Source: Neoarius graeffei
Lineage: Eukaryota > Chordata > Actinopteri > Siluriformes > Ariidae
NCBI RefSeq assembly: GCF_027579695.1
Contig: NC_083592.1
Coordinates: 31,949,461 to 32,013,460 of the forward strand
Length of the DNA: 64,000 nt
Reading direction: 5' to 3'
Made by a program: the position numbers and the translations under genes
The notes under the pieces: model-generated
What the model saw: the letters and a program-made list of their open reading frames with translations, nothing else
Told to the model about the DNA's origin: nothing
Database searches by the model: none
Part shown: piece after piece, positions 1 to 11,194 of the stretch
How the letters are laid out: every line of letters begins with the position of its first letter
Position numbering within the stretch: position 1 is the stretch's first letter

Positions 1-593
1 TCCCTCCTCTCTGGTCTCCCTCACAAATCTGTCCATAAGCTCCAACTGGTCCAGAATTCAGCTGCCCGCATCATCACCAGAACCCCCTCCATCCACCACA
101 TCACGCCCATCCTGCAGCAGCTCCACTGGCTCCCAGTCAAGTTTCAAATTGAATTCAAAACCCTTCTGTTAACTTTCAAGGCCATCCACAACCTCGCTCC
201 CCCATATCTGTCCGATCTCCTCCACGTTGCCACTCCCTCTCGTTCCCTCAGATCTTCTTCTTCCATCCACTTGACTGTCCCCTCTGCCCATCTCACCACC
301 ATGGGGAGCAGAGCTTTCAGCCGCTCTGCTCCCCGGCTTTGGAACTCATTACCTCCCGAACTTAGAAATATCAACTCCCTTCCACATTTCAAATCCTCAC
401 TCAAAACACACCTGTTCAAACTTGCTTTTCAATTTTAATCACTGCACTGTCAAATTTTTAATTCTGAATTGTAACTTGTTTTAATGGTTTTTTTTTCTTT
501 TTGTAATTTTAATGTGTATTTTATGGTTTGTCTCATTTTTGTACATTGTCCTTGGGTGCTAGAAAGGCGCCTTTAAATAAAATGTATTATTAA
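1..593 (+). mobile_element. L2/CR1-type LINE, 3' end
   Basis: The reading frame from base 1 to a stop at 436-438 encodes the C-terminal tail found after the reverse transcriptase of fish L2/CR1-group LINEs. Recognisable pieces are [37 protein letters not shown] and LKTHLF. After the stop comes a short 3' UTR ending in an AAATAAAATGTATTATTA-type tail, usual for this group. The rest of the element lies before the window. The tail abuts a truncated Gypsy LTR at about 594. The open tail suggests a fairly young copy. The clade (L2 rather than Rex1 or CR1) is from memory. Confidence 0.8.
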
Positions 594-692
594 CCACGGT
601 CAGGTGAACAAAATACACAGATAATTCAACCAAACAAGACACTGAGGAACCCACATGGCCAAAAAAGGAATGGCAGTCACAAAGTCATGACA
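594..692 (-). repeat. Truncated 3' LTR of the decayed Gypsy element
   Basis: On the minus strand a G-rich polypurine tract (704-693) is followed by TGTCATGAC, the usual start of sushi-group LTRs. Only about 99 bp remain before the L2-type LINE tail. The segment that would match the 5S-like module of the 30122 element is missing, so this copy cannot show whether it had one. Confidence 0.65.
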
Positions 693-779
693 GAACCCCC
701 CTCCCTATGAATGTCTCCTAATGTTCCTTTTGGGGCGATCAGAATGTCTCTGGTAGAAGTCCTTGATGAGATCTGGGTC

Positions 780-1710
780 CAGAATGTCTCAGGCTGGGAC
801 CCAGGACTGCTCCTCTGGGCCATACCCCTCCCAGTCCACCAGATATTGCAAGCCTTCTCGAACACAATGGGAGTCCAAGAGATGGTCAACTGTGTAAACT
901 GACTCACCATCAATGATTCTAGGGGGTGGTGGGGATCTGGTTGCAGAGCCAGTGGGCTGGTGGTAACAGGTCATAGACGGGAGACATGGAAGGTGGGATT
1001 AATATGCATGGCCCAGGGAAGTTGAAGATGATGAGACTGGATTAATCCTCCTCAAGACCTTGAAGCGTCCCCATGAATCATGCCAGACACATCTGGCACT
1101 GCTGGACAAAGCTCTGGGCTGAAGGCACCCCGATATCTGGGAACAGTGGAGGTTGAAACCTGAACTGGCACTTAAAAGGTGAGAGACCTGTAGAAGAGCA
1201 ACACGGTGTTATGAGCATATTCCGCCCAGATGACATATTTGCTCCAAGATGAAGGGTCAGTGTAAGCCAAGTCTTGGTTAAACCTCTCTCTGTCCATTAG
1301 ATTCTAGGTGGAAGCTAGAGGAAAGGCTGACAGTGGGCCCCAATTAGATTGCAGAAGGCCTTCCAGAACTGTGACGTGAATTGGAACCCACGATCAGAAA
1401 CTATATCCAGAAGAAGACCAAAGATTCTGAATACTTGGTGATAAACAATCGCAACAGTCTCATGAGCAGAAGGGAGTTTGGGTAAAGGAACAAAACAGCA
1501 AGCCTTGGAGAAATGGTCCACAATAACTAAAATGACAGTATTACCTGAGGGGGAGGGGTGCAATGAAGTCCATGGAGATATGGGACCAGGGGTGTTGGCA
1601 AGCAGCAACAAAGGACCACCAGAACGACCTCTTAAACTAATTGTCTTGCTTGTGCTGGGATGGTTTTTCAGCTGTGAGGAATGCCCCAGTTGTAGGACCT
1701 GGGAGCACAC
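780..1710 (-). pseudogene. Gypsy integrase and chromodomain, broken
   Basis: The block at 1710-1315 carries the integrase core, with [18 protein letters not shown] and the second catalytic Asp in DIVSDRGFQF, and ends before the catalytic Glu. The block at 974-780 gives the C-terminal chromodomain, with [26 protein letters not shown] and VPA. In this family the chromodomain steers integration to particular chromatin. The intervening 1315-974 is frameshifted and I cannot follow it as one frame. The pieces are not translatable as one protein. Confidence 0.8.
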
Positions 1711-1719
1711 AGTTTTTTT

Positions 1720-2980
1720 TTAAAGGTCATTCTGAAGGTCCATTACCAGGATCTGGCCCCATCTGCTGGGCTTGCTGCACCGCCGGCTCAATTCCCCAAC
1801 ATACAAGATATTAGATTCAGGAAGGATGGTCGCCAATGTGCTCTCACAGTCATAGTTCTGAAAAAGCTTAGACAGAGCATCTGGTTTCTGATTCTTAGAG
1901 CCAGGGCAATAAGACAACACAAAATGAAACCTATGAAAAAGGCCCACGTTGCCTGATGAGGATGGAGACATTTGACTTTCTGCACATACTCCAAATTTTT
2001 GTGGTCCGTCCACACCAGGAAAGGATACTGGGTCCCTTCAAGCCAATGTCACCATTCCTCCAAGGCCAGTTTGGATGGCAGGAGTTCTCCATCACCCACA
2101 TCGTAATTTCTCTCAGCAGGAGACAGGCGAGATCAAGGCACAAGGGTGGAGCTTGCCATCTGCAGGATGCTGGGACAGAACTGCACCCACTGCCACATCT
2201 GAGGCATTTACTTCAACGAGAAGAGGGAGTGAAAGATCAAGTAAAATACGGATAAGGGTTGAAGTAAACCTCACCTTAAGATCTTAAAAGGTCTTCTCAG
2301 TTTCCAGAGACCAGACTGCTTCTTGGTTAGGTTAGACAGAAGTGCAGCCACTGAGCTGAAATTTCAATGGATGTCCAATAAAAATTTGCAAAACCAAAGA
2401 TGTGTTGAACCTTCTTGATAGAGGTGGGCTGAGGCCAGTCACAGACAACTTGAGTCTTTTTGGGGTCCATGCAAAGGTTCTCCTTGGACAAGATAAACCC
2501 CAAAAAGGAAACCTTGGAAACATGAAATTCGCACTCCTTGGGTTTCATGGAAAGATGGTTGTCAAGAAGGCACTGGAGAACAGCTCTGACATGAATGAAC
2601 ATGCTCATGAAGGGACTTCGAGAATACCAGATCATCCAGATTGACAGACAGACCGGTTCAACATCCCTCAGGACGTCGTTGACAACTGCCTGGAAGACAG
2701 CTGGGACGTTGATTAACCCAAATGGCATAACCAAATACTCATAATGTCCTGTTGGTATGTTGAAAGCAGTGTTCCACTCATCTCCCTCCCAGATCCATAC
2801 CAGGTAGTAGGCATTGTGAAGGTCTAACTTGGTGAAAATTGTCACTCCCTGAAGCCACTCAAAGGCTGAAGACATAAGGGTTAAAAGATAACAGTTTCTC
2901 ATGGTGATCTTGTTCAGCACATGGTAAATTGATACAGGTTCGAAGACCATCCCCCCCCAAAAAAAAGAACCCTGCTCCAA
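1720..2980 (-). pseudogene. Gypsy reverse transcriptase and RNase H, broken
   Basis: The segment 2980-2327 aligns with a Gypsy reverse transcriptase: FTKLDLHNAYYLVWIWEGDEWNTAFN, GHYEYLVMPFGLINVPAVFQ, FLGFILS and KKVQHIFGFANFYW. The YVDD-like catalytic block is corrupted and reads through LSIWMIWYSRS. RNase H remnants follow at 2013-1720 ([10 protein letters not shown] in one frame, [14 protein letters not shown] in another). Frameshifts and the altered catalytic block mean it is inactive. Confidence 0.8.
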
Positions 2981-3046
2981 CGGAAGATGAAGGATGGATT
3001 ATTCTGGCATCTAGAGTCCCCGATATACTCTTCCATAGCTTTGATC

Positions 3047-3792
3047 TCAGCAGCCAAGAGAAGGGGAAGATTTTACCACATGGAGAAAAAGTTTGTGGAA
3101 AGAAGTCAGTGGCACAATCATAAGGCCTGTGAGGAAGCAGTAATGCAACTCTTTTCTTACTAAAAACCAGGTAAAGGTCACTCCCGTCACAATACTTCCC
3201 TGCCTGGATGGAACTGCACTTTTCAGGGCATGATGAGCGAAAGTGGCCCAGTTTCCCGCAATAGAGGCAACACTTCTCCCGCATTCTACAGTTTCATTTA
3301 GCTTGGGGACAAACTCTGGATGTCCTGTGACCACTGCAAAGGACTCAGGGCTGAACCACTGGGACAAAGCTCAGGTTGCTCTTCATGCCTCCTCTCATAC
3401 AGTCGGTTGTCAAGCCAGATCGTCTGGTCAACCAGGGATTCACAGTCCGTGGCTGGCTCCCTCGTTGCCAAGTCATCTTTGATGCAATTAGACAGACCAT
3501 GATGGAAAGCAGTAATGAGCACTTCCATATTTCACCTGCTTTCTGGTGCCAGGGTGCGGGAACTGCACAGCATATGCACAGCTACACTGGAATTGCCCTG
3601 ACACAGCTGGAAAAATCTGTTGGCCACCCCTCTGGTCGAACACTCACTGCATCTCATCTGTGACACTCTGGTAGTTGTTACAGGAGGGGCCGTGCTGATC
3701 CCATATGACAATTCGTGAGGGAAGGTGAAGGACTGGAGCTTGAAGGTAAGAGAACACTGGGTTAAGAAACCTCGACATATGGGGTCAGTCAT
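3047..3792 (-). pseudogene. Gypsy gag with zinc knuckle, broken
   Basis: Minus-strand pieces carry a sushi-type Gag: CRGFLTQCSLTFKLQ near the N-terminus, LVDQTIWLDNRLYERR in the middle, and a C2HC zinc knuckle CLYCGKLGHFRSSC near 3260-3220. Gag forms the particle and the knuckle binds RNA. The pieces lie in different frames, so no complete protein is encoded. The N-terminal part fades out at about 3800. Confidence 0.75.
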
Positions 3793-3959
3793 TTTTCATT
3801 TCAAAATTCGTCACATTCTCACAGATTGTCTGGTCAACCAAGGACAAAGGGGACAGGCACCCTCTTCTTTCACAGCCATGTATTTGTAATGTGAAGAATT
3901 TGGTTTTGGATCGTCTTGGTTGAAATATCCCTGGAAAAGATGTTGGCTTGAAGGCAACA

Positions 3960-4135
3960 TATGTTGTTAAGGAATCTCAATGTATGCATTAATGGTGCCA
4001 TCACAGAAATTACCTTTGCCTAAAGCACTGGGACAACCCCATACCATGACAGACCCTGGCTTTTGGCCTTGTTGCTGGTAACAGTCTGGATAGTCCTTTT
4101 GGTCTGGAGCACAGGGCAATTTTTTTTTCTAAAAA
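3960..4135 (-). mobile_element. Tc1-type transposase fragment
   Basis: The minus strand contains a remnant matching the middle of a Tc1 transposase, the stretch ending KPGSVMVWGC, here degraded to KSQGLSWYGVVPVL with frame changes. It is a short relic between the Gypsy remains and the foldback element and does not belong to the full Tc1 at 24234-25828, which is a different family. Confidence 0.55.
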
Positions 4136-4138
4136 AAA

Positions 4139-5067
4139 AGGGATAGTTCAGGATTTTTGACATGAATCTGTATGGCATCCCCATCAATAGTGTCGTGCAA
4201 ACACACTGACTTACCCCTGACAGCATCCTGTGAGTCCAGTTCTTGTCCAGTTTTGGTCCAGATGAAAGTAGTCCGGCAAGTTTGTTGGGGTCACGAAAGT
4301 AAAACGTTTTTCGTCTCAAAACAGTATGTGTTCAAAAGAGTGATATATTTGCATCACAAAACCGTTGCCAAATAAAAAGTCAGACCTCGAAATCGCTTGG
4401 CACTATTTTCTCTCCCTTCTTATCACTGCGCGCTGCCGCCAGGTGACAGCTACAGCTGTTTCATTCATTGTTTACTGCTAGCAAAGTTAGCGACAACATG
4501 TCTGACTACGACAGCGACGTTGAAAACATTGATTTCATCTCACAGCCAAAGGGATATCTTTATGAACCCGAATATACAGATGAAGAAATTCACCAGATGG
4601 AGTTAGAACGGGCAGAGAGAGAAAGGGTGGACAGAGAAGTGGAAGAAGGTGAAGCTGGAGCCGCAGCTGGAGCTCTCAAATTAGTTTGTTAGCGCCGCTG
4701 ATCTGAACTCCTAATCACTGCCAAACAATGGGAAAGGTGTTGATTCCTGCGCAGATGTCAACATGACAGCGCGCAGTGATACCGAGGGAGACAAAATATA
4801 GCGCCAAATAATTGCGATGTCTGACTTTTTATTTGGCAACGGTTTTGTGATGCAAATATATCACTCTTTTGAACACATACTGTTTTGAGAAGAAAAACGT
4901 TTTACTTTCGTGACCCCAACAAACTCGCCGGACTACTTTCGTCTGGACCAAAACTAGACAAGAACTGGACTCACAGGATGCTGTCAGGGGTAAGTCAGTG
5001 TATTTGCACGACACTGTTGACGGGGATGCCATACAGATTCATGTCAAAAATCCCGAACTATTGCTTT
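4139..5067. mobile_element. Foldback DNA transposon with ~250-bp inverted arms
   Basis: The left arm (about 4139-4400) and right arm (about 4815-5067) are inverted copies. Both contain TTTTTGACATGAATCTGTAT-type outer sequence and a TTTATTTGGCAACGG-type inner edge. The centre (4400-4815) holds a short acidic reading frame. Such long inverted arms around a shortened centre suggest an internally deleted DNA transposon. It sits next to the truncated end of an L1-type LINE. The superfamily is not certain. Confidence 0.75.
4498..4692 (+). CDS. Short acidic ORF in foldback element
   Basis: A 64-residue frame starts at ATG 4498 (MSDYDSDVENIDF) and is rich in Asp and Glu, with a predicted charged helix (EEIHQMELERAERERVDREV). 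It sits exactly between the two inverted arms, so it is probably the N-terminus of the element's own protein, cut off by an internal deletion. I recall similar N-termini on fish transposon proteins annotated as P2X7-C-terminus-like, but that link is from memory only. No catalytic domain is visible. An in-frame ATG 30 bases upstream (4468) is less likely, because it would lack the usual MSDYDSD start. Confidence 0.4.
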   Translation: MSDYDSDVENIDFISQPKGYLYEPEYTDEEIHQMELERAERERVDREVEEGEAGAAAGALKLVC

Positions 5068-7650
5068 AATGGTAGGCTGCTTAATGGTTCAGATAAGTAC
5101 AAAAGCATATCGTCCGTGTAAAGGGATACCTTATGTTCAGTGTTATTCCTCTGTATGCCTTTGATTAAGATATTGTCACGTAGGGCAATCGCTAGAGGTT
5201 CAATTGCCAGAGCGAATAGGAGTGGCGATAGAGGGCAGCCTTGCCTGGTCCCACGGCGCAATGGGAAGAAGGAGGATAAGTTATCGTTTGTACGAATCAC
5301 TGCTAATGGGAGAGAGTAGAGAACATGAATCCAAGATACGAACTTTGCACTAAATCCAAATTTTTTTTAGAGTGTAAAAGAGGTAATCCCACTCCACCCG
5401 ATTAAACGGTTTCTCAGCATCGAGTGATAAAAGCACCTCAGGAGTGTCTTGTGGAGTGGGATTATAAAGGATATTCATTAATCTGCGTATATTAAAAAAT
5501 GACTGACGATTTTTAATAAAACCAGTCTGATCATCGGAAACCACAGAGGGTAGAACATTTTCTAAGCGGAGGGCTAACATTTTGGCTAACAATTTACTGT
5601 CAACGTTCAATAAAGAGATTGGTCGAAAAGAGCTGCATTCTAGTTTGTTTTTACCTTTTTTATGGATTAATGATATAACAGCTTGTCTCGTAGTTTCAGG
5701 TAGTGAGCCAGAGTCAAATGATTCTTCATAGACTAGAAGTAGGATTGGAACAAGTTAATTGGCAACTTTTTTAAAGAATTCACTCGGATATCCATCCGGT
5801 CCAGGGGATTTCCCATTTTGCATGGACCTGGCCGCAGTAATAAATTCTTCCTTGGAAAATGGACTCTCTAATTTGGTGGCAGTTTCTTCGTCAATTTTGG
5901 GAATGTTAAGGTTGCTAAAAAAAAAAAAAAAAAAAAAAAAGAGTCAAACAGAGATTCATCATTACTAGATTCTGTGGTATAGAGCCTTGAATAATACATA
6001 TGGAAACATTGATTAATCTCTAAAGGATCTGTAATTTTAACTCCCACCTCTTTGTTTATCATAGTTATAGCTTGACTAGCATTTTCTTGACGTAGCTGAT
6101 GAGCCAAAATCTTGCCGGTCTTTTCACCATATTCGTATGTCTTATGCTTTGATTTATTAGATTTTCAGCATGCCTTGTAGACAAAAGATTAAATTCAGTT
6201 TGAAGGGTTAATTGTTGCTTAAACAAATCAGGTGATGGAGAGTGGGCCAATGCTTCATCAAGTTGGAGGATATCTTTGCTTAATTTTTTGAGGCATTGAT
6301 TCAGGTTTTTTTTTTAAATATAGGCACCATATATGATATGATTTGTCCCCTAAGATATGCTTTCATCGATTCCCAAATGACAGAAGAGGGCATTCCTGGA
6401 GTTTGATTACGCGCTAAATATTCAGTTATCTCATTTGAAACAAACTTGACAAATCTGGTATCAGAAAGAAGTAATGTATTGAAACACCATGGGCAAAAAC
6501 TGGAGTGTGTAGTTGGTATACATAAAGTCATCAATAGTGGGGCATGATCCGATATTACTATGGCCTGATATTCACATTCTCTGACCAACGGAAGTAATTT
6601 ACTGTCTAGAAAAAAATAATCTATGCGTGAATATGTTTTGTGCATGTAGGGTTTCGAAAGCGCCAAGCGTCAGCCATGTTTTATGAGTCAAGAAATAGTT
6701 TAATTGCCTGTGCTGCTTTAGATGGAGTTGTAGTTCTAGGTGAGCTGCGATCTAGAGTGGATGATAACGCACAGTTCATGTCTCCTAGTATGAGATGATG
6801 TGTGTCTATATTAGGAAGATGCAAAAAAAAAAACTAGTAAAAAAAAGTACTGTCATCCCAATTTGGTGCATACAGATTTGCCAGTATGATAAGGGTGTTA
6901 TTTAATTTGCCTACCACTATTATATAACGACCTGCAGAATCTGCCTCTACATTGGACATAACAAATGGAACGTTTTTATTGATGAGAATGGCAGTTCCTC
7001 TAGATTTGGAATGAAAATTTGAATGGTGGGGCAGCACGGTGGTGTAGTGGTTAGCGCTGTCGCCTCACAGCAAGAAGGTCTGGGTTCGAGTCCCGTGGCC
7101 GGCGAGGGCCTTTCTGTGCGGAGTTTGCATGTTCTCCCTGTGTCCGCGTGGGTTTCCTCCGGGTGCTCCGGTTTCCCCCACAGTCCAAAGACATGCAGGT
7201 TAGGTTAACTGGTGACTCTAAATTGACCGTAGGTGTGAATGTGAGTGTGAATGGTTGTGTGTGTCTCTGTGTCAGCCCTGTGATGACCTGGCGACTTGTC
7301 CAGGGTGTACACCGCCTTTCGCCCGTAGTCAGCTGGGATAGGCTCCAGCTTGCCTGCGACCCTGTAGAACAGGATAAAGCAGCTAGAGATAATGAGAATG
7401 AGAGAATTTGAATGGTAAAACTGACCCACCCACCCCCCTCTTAGTCTAAAATGATCAAAGGTGGTCAAGTGGGTTTCTTGGAGGAAGGCAATCCCTGCAT
7501 TAAGCTGATTCAGATGTGAAATTACTTCTTTACGTTTTACTGGATGGTTTAAGGATTTCACGTTCCAGCTAACAACGGTGACCTGACAACCTCCTGATTT
7601 ATTCACATTCACATGATGTGGCCTAGCCACAGTCTGTTGTAGAGAGCACA
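5068..7650 (-). pseudogene. L1-type LINE: endonuclease and partial reverse transcriptase
   Basis: Read on the minus strand this begins with an APE-type endonuclease: WNVKSLNHPVKRKE at about 7570, FLQETHL, then ILANLYAPNWDD at about 6860 and SRIDYFFLD and ISDHAPL at about 6620-6540. It continues into reverse transcriptase: NVDSKLLAKMLALRLENVLP, QTGFIKNRQSF, GTRQGCPLSPLLFALAIEPLA and a YTDDMLLYL catalytic block at about 5110. The frame is broken repeatedly. The sequence stops just after the catalytic block, at the edge of the foldback element, so the 3' third is missing. A SINE interrupts the endonuclease at 7028-7404. The arrangement fits the L1/Tx1 group. Confidence 0.8.
7028..7404 (+). mobile_element. 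tRNA-headed SINE, copy 1
   Basis: The head has Pol III boxes in tRNA spacing: an A-box in GGTGTAGTGGTTAGCG and a B-box GGTTCGAGTCC. A long conserved body follows, ending in a GATAATGAGA-type tail. A 12-bp target duplication (AATTTGAATGGT at 7016-7027 and 7405-7416) flanks it and shows insertion into the L1 endonuclease. Five full copies of this family occur in the window. Confidence 0.92.
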
Positions 7651-9068
7651 CATTCCAAGATACAGTAGTGTATGATGGTCTTTGTTAGTTGAGCATGTGT
7701 AAAGAGGGACCCCTCCTCTAACATATTGACGGAGAAAAAAGAAAAAAGATAAGAAAAGAGAGAAAAAAAAGTAAAACTTTGGTGCAATGGTTTCCCTTCC
7801 CCTGTCACTTAAAAGAACACAGTGACTACTAAACCCCTCCCAAAAACATCCACACATTAAATGCTTGTATGAGGAACTACTAGTCTAACAGATTGTTCTG
7901 CTCTTCTATAATTTCAACAAGTAATTTTAAGGTTGTGACATTTTTTAATTAAAAAAAAAAAGTAAAGGTGGCGCCTATTAAACAACAATCAAGCACCCCC
8001 TGGGATTTCTTGATCATTCTGTGTCCATGAGTACAATTATATAACAAAAACGACTAATGATTCAAATGGTTAATTTGACAGATCGTGAGAGAGACGGGGG
8101 TTCATCCAAAACCTTAGGTGGTGCTTTAGATGGTTTTCTTGTATCTTACTGTTGATGTAAGGCGCCAAAAAATAATTGAAATCATATTTTCTGCAGAGCT
8201 CACCCAACTCACGACCTACTCCATTAGCTGCTCGACAGCGCCCCCCAAATAAGTTAACTTTTTTGCTGTTTACTATAAGCATGGCTGCAATAACACATTA
8301 GTACTTTAAAATATTTACTATATTGTTTACCTTGACAGTTTTCTCCTGAGCTGAATGGTAATTACAACATTTTGAAAGTGCCAAATCTGGGCTTCATTGT
8401 TCAAAACTAGATATGAAGTCATTTATTCTTAAATCACTTGGAAGAGCATTTAAACAAATGTGGTGCTCATGAAAATCTAGTTAGTTTGGGAAAATGTTCA
8501 CATTGTGTATTTCCTGTGTACATTTATGTATAAGCAGACTAATGTGAATCTCAACTGAAAGACTTCAAATTGCATAAATTGTGCCTCACTGCAATTTTAT
8601 ATACAGATTGCATTGTCATGGATTGATAGTTTCATGTATTAATAATTTCAATCACATGAATTTAAGGAACATTTTATGAAAATGTTACTCAATAGACAAG
8701 AAGATGGTACCCAATGACGAGCAAAAGTCTGTCTCCAGTGGCTGAGGTGTATTAGTGATGGATTTAGTACACATGGCCTTTGGGAGGCGCTCTTTCACCA
8801 GTCAGTCATTTTATTTTCAGCTCTCAGAGCCTCACCTTTTATAGTTTTGTGGGCGTTACCAAAGGCAAATCAGCCAGTAATTTACAGGCAATTGGCATTT
8901 AATAACATCCACACAAGTAAGAATAAAATCTGGTTTACTGAATTATTAAAACCTGGCAGGAATTTTTGGTCAGTTTGGGCTGTAAAAACATTTTCATCTA
9001 ACTTTTCAAAGAGACTGATAAACAAGACAATATGACTTAACACGTGCTGCATTACATTTTTTTTTAAC
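7650..9068. other. AT-rich spacer without a recognisable gene
   Basis: I see no convincing coding sequence. There are poly-A/T runs near 7735 and 7950. A 70-codon frame on the minus strand (8282-8070) has no recognisable motif and is probably chance. Confidence 0.5.
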
Positions 9069-9081
9069 ACAAAGCCAGAAA

Positions 9082-9457
9082 GGCGGCACGGTGGTGTAGT
9101 GGTTAGCGCTGTCGCCTCACAGCAAGAAGGTCCTGGGTTCGAGCCCCGGGGCCGGCGAGGGCCTTTCTGTGCGGAGTTTGCATGTTCTCCCCGTGTCCGC
9201 ATGGGTTTCCTCCGGGTGCTCCGGTTTCCCCCACAGTCCAAAGACATGCAGGTTAGGTTAACTGGTGACTCTAAATTGACCGTAGGTGTGAATGTGAGTG
9301 TGAATGGTTGTCTGTGTCTACTGTATGTGTCAGCCCTGTGATGACCTGGCGACTTGTCCAGGGTGTACCCCGCCTTTCGCCTGTAGTCAGCTGGGATAGG
9401 CTCCAGCTTGCCTGCGACCCTGTAGAAGGATAAAGCGGCTAGAGATAATGAGATGAG
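9082..9457 (+). mobile_element. tRNA-headed SINE, copy 2
   Basis: Same family as copy 1, with an intact A-box and a B-box GGTTCGAGCCC. A 13-bp target duplication ACAAAGCCAGAAA lies at 9069-9081 and 9458-9470. This insertion is just upstream of the hAT element. Confidence 0.93.
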
Positions 9458-10198
9458 ACAAAGCCAGAAACAACTTTTCTACCAACCAGTTGAGCGAATA
9501 AAATGGTGTAAACAGTATCACATTCCTAAATCCAGGGTTCCTACACATTTTCAAATTTAAAATTGCAGACTTTTTCCATACTCAAATTCTCAGGTTTGGA
9601 GACTTCAGCGAACAAACAACTACTCATATATTTAAAAGAATTACTTGAAAATCAAACAGGTACTCACATTAGGACATACCACCAAAATGCATACCATATT
9701 TAGCTTGGCCTAAAATTTGCATCAGTGCCCTGTTTTTGTCATAAATATATATACACATTACACAAAATACAGGATGCCACTCTGACGCACACGTATCTGA
9801 TGCACACTTCAAGACATTAAAACACAGGTGTGTGAAGATGTCAAGCACATACAGGATGTCCCGAAAAAAAATGTATACACACTTTTAATCACTGTAAAGT
9901 ACTGTATGTGTTTATTAAAATCCATGTAATTTTCAAAGAGTAATAGAATTTACAGACATTTTATTATTTAGTCACCGCCTGTTCTCAAACTGACATCCAT
10001 TCTGGTCCAGTCACTGCTGACAATGACGATATAATATCTACAACATAACCTTGTGTTACTTATTTTATGGGCAGTTTTCACTGGATAGTTTCCCAGGGAA
10101 TGTTAGCCAGAATGAGCTCAAGTTTGCTGATAGATGTTCAATAAATATTTACTACACACTTGAAGAAGAGTAGCTGTTAGAATAAGAAGATAAAATTC

Positions 10199-10504
10199 TC
10201 ACCGTTCATCATTTGTTGCCTGAAGGAGTGCATTGCTTGGCGTTTCTGTTGTTCTTGGCCCCACTTTCGACTGAGTAAAAAAAGAAGTTGAAACTTTCGA
10301 CGATGATGCTGTGACCAAGCGCTGGTGCTTCTTCCCCTTCATGTGACTTAAAATTGCCGCCTCCCCCATGTTGGAAATATCAAATGATTTTATACAAAGC
10401 TTGCATTTAGCCTTACTTTGCCATTTGGGATCTTTTCTCAGCCAAGCTGTGTATTCTGGTTTGGATAGCCATCCATCAGAAAATGTGCATTTACCCATTG
10501 CCAA
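10199..10504 (-). CDS. BED-type zinc finger, hAT transposase N-terminus
   Basis: A 101-residue frame starts MAMGKCTFSDGWLS and contains CKLCIKSFDISNMGEAAILSHMKGKKHQ, a C-X2-C...H-X5-H pattern like the BED/hAT DNA-binding finger. In hAT elements this domain recognises the transposon ends. It lies between hAT termini, consistent with being a first exon. The rest of the transposase (dimerisation and DDE domains) is not found downstream, so this is a remnant or a domain-only protein. Codons are intact over its whole length. Confidence 0.6.
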   Translation of the reverse strand: MAMGKCTFSDGWLSKPEYTAWLRKDPKWQSKAKCKLCIKSFDISNMGEAAILSHMKGKKHQRLVTASSSKVSTSFFTQSKVGPRTTETPSNALLQATNDER

Positions 10505-10688
10505 GTTTACATTCCTCTCTCTGGTAGTAGGCTATGCCTAACATAGCCTACGTTGATCTACGTACGTGGGTTGCCTATTGAGGTATTTCACCCACGTGAC
10601 CAAGTCATGTGATGCTGCCATTTTGGACGGCACGGCTCGAATCAGTTTGAAGGCGACAAACGAAAAACATAAAAGAAAAAGGAGCGAG

Positions 10689-11036
10689 ATGCAGAAAACA
10701 CCTTCACTATCCAGCGACGTAGGGCATTTACAGGGCGAGCAGAGGGAGAGGTATTTGCAAAAATTGAGGTTAGCAGGCTTAGAGAACGACGTTTACCTGC
10801 TTCCACCAGGATTGTTCACTGACGTACGGAAGTACACGAAGCCCTCGTCTTTACCTGACTTCGGCCCACATGATCTGTATACCTATGTCGTTAAAAACCC
10901 ATCGCCATACACAGGTATTGATCTGAAAGCGTATAAGAGTTTGGATGCCTACAAATATTTTGTGTCAGGCTGGGTAACATGCCTACATCAGCGGGTCGTC
11001 CCTGGAGCCGGTGGTCGCCATCTTATTACAGCTAAG
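10689..11036 (+). CDS. First exon of ISL2EU-type transposon protein
   Basis: From ATG 10689 (MQKTPSLSSDV) an open frame runs to a splice donor AAG|GTTTGT at 11036-11037. The segment DFGPHDLYTYVVKNPSPYTG, DLKAYKSLDAYKYFVSGWV and a C-terminal LITAKV match the conserved N-terminal block of fish proteins that carry a SWIM finger and a YqaJ-type nuclease and are encoded by ISL2EU transposons. Those later domains are absent here, replaced by the palindrome, so the copy is internally deleted. An in-frame ATG at 10566 lies before the inverted terminus and is unlikely to be the start. Confidence 0.6.
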
Positions 11037-11194
11037 GTTTGTTCACATTTTCATTTACTTTTGGTCCTCAGGATAAACAAAATGTTATTAAATGTCATTG
11101 AAATAACTTCTTAGTCTGTTGAGACATGGCACGTTATAAATTTGCTGTTACCAGGCAATGACCAAGAACTGTATTATTAGGGTCGGTGTAGTTG

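Larger units (their letters stand above)
594..3800 (-). mobile_element. Decayed sushi-type Gypsy (chromovirus) retrotransposon
   Basis: Read on the minus strand the order is gag (3800-3050), reverse transcriptase (2980-2330), RNase H (2013-1720), integrase (1710-1315), chromodomain (974-780), purine tract (704-693) and an LTR start TGTCATGAC at 692. This is the standard Ty3/Gypsy order, and the chromodomain marks a chromovirus. The frame breaks many times and the LTR is cut at about 594 beside a LINE tail. The 5' LTR was not found. It is related to, but clearly older than, the element at 30122-33088, whose LTR starts TGTCATGG. Confidence 0.85.

Noticed and set aside
8070..8282. A 70-codon minus-strand frame
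   Set aside because: No motif, no splice context and no neighbouring element; most likely chance.
9082..9160. tRNA genes at the SINE heads
   Set aside because: The A- and B-boxes are tRNA-like, but the sequence continues into a conserved SINE body with target duplications and does not fold into a full tRNA.
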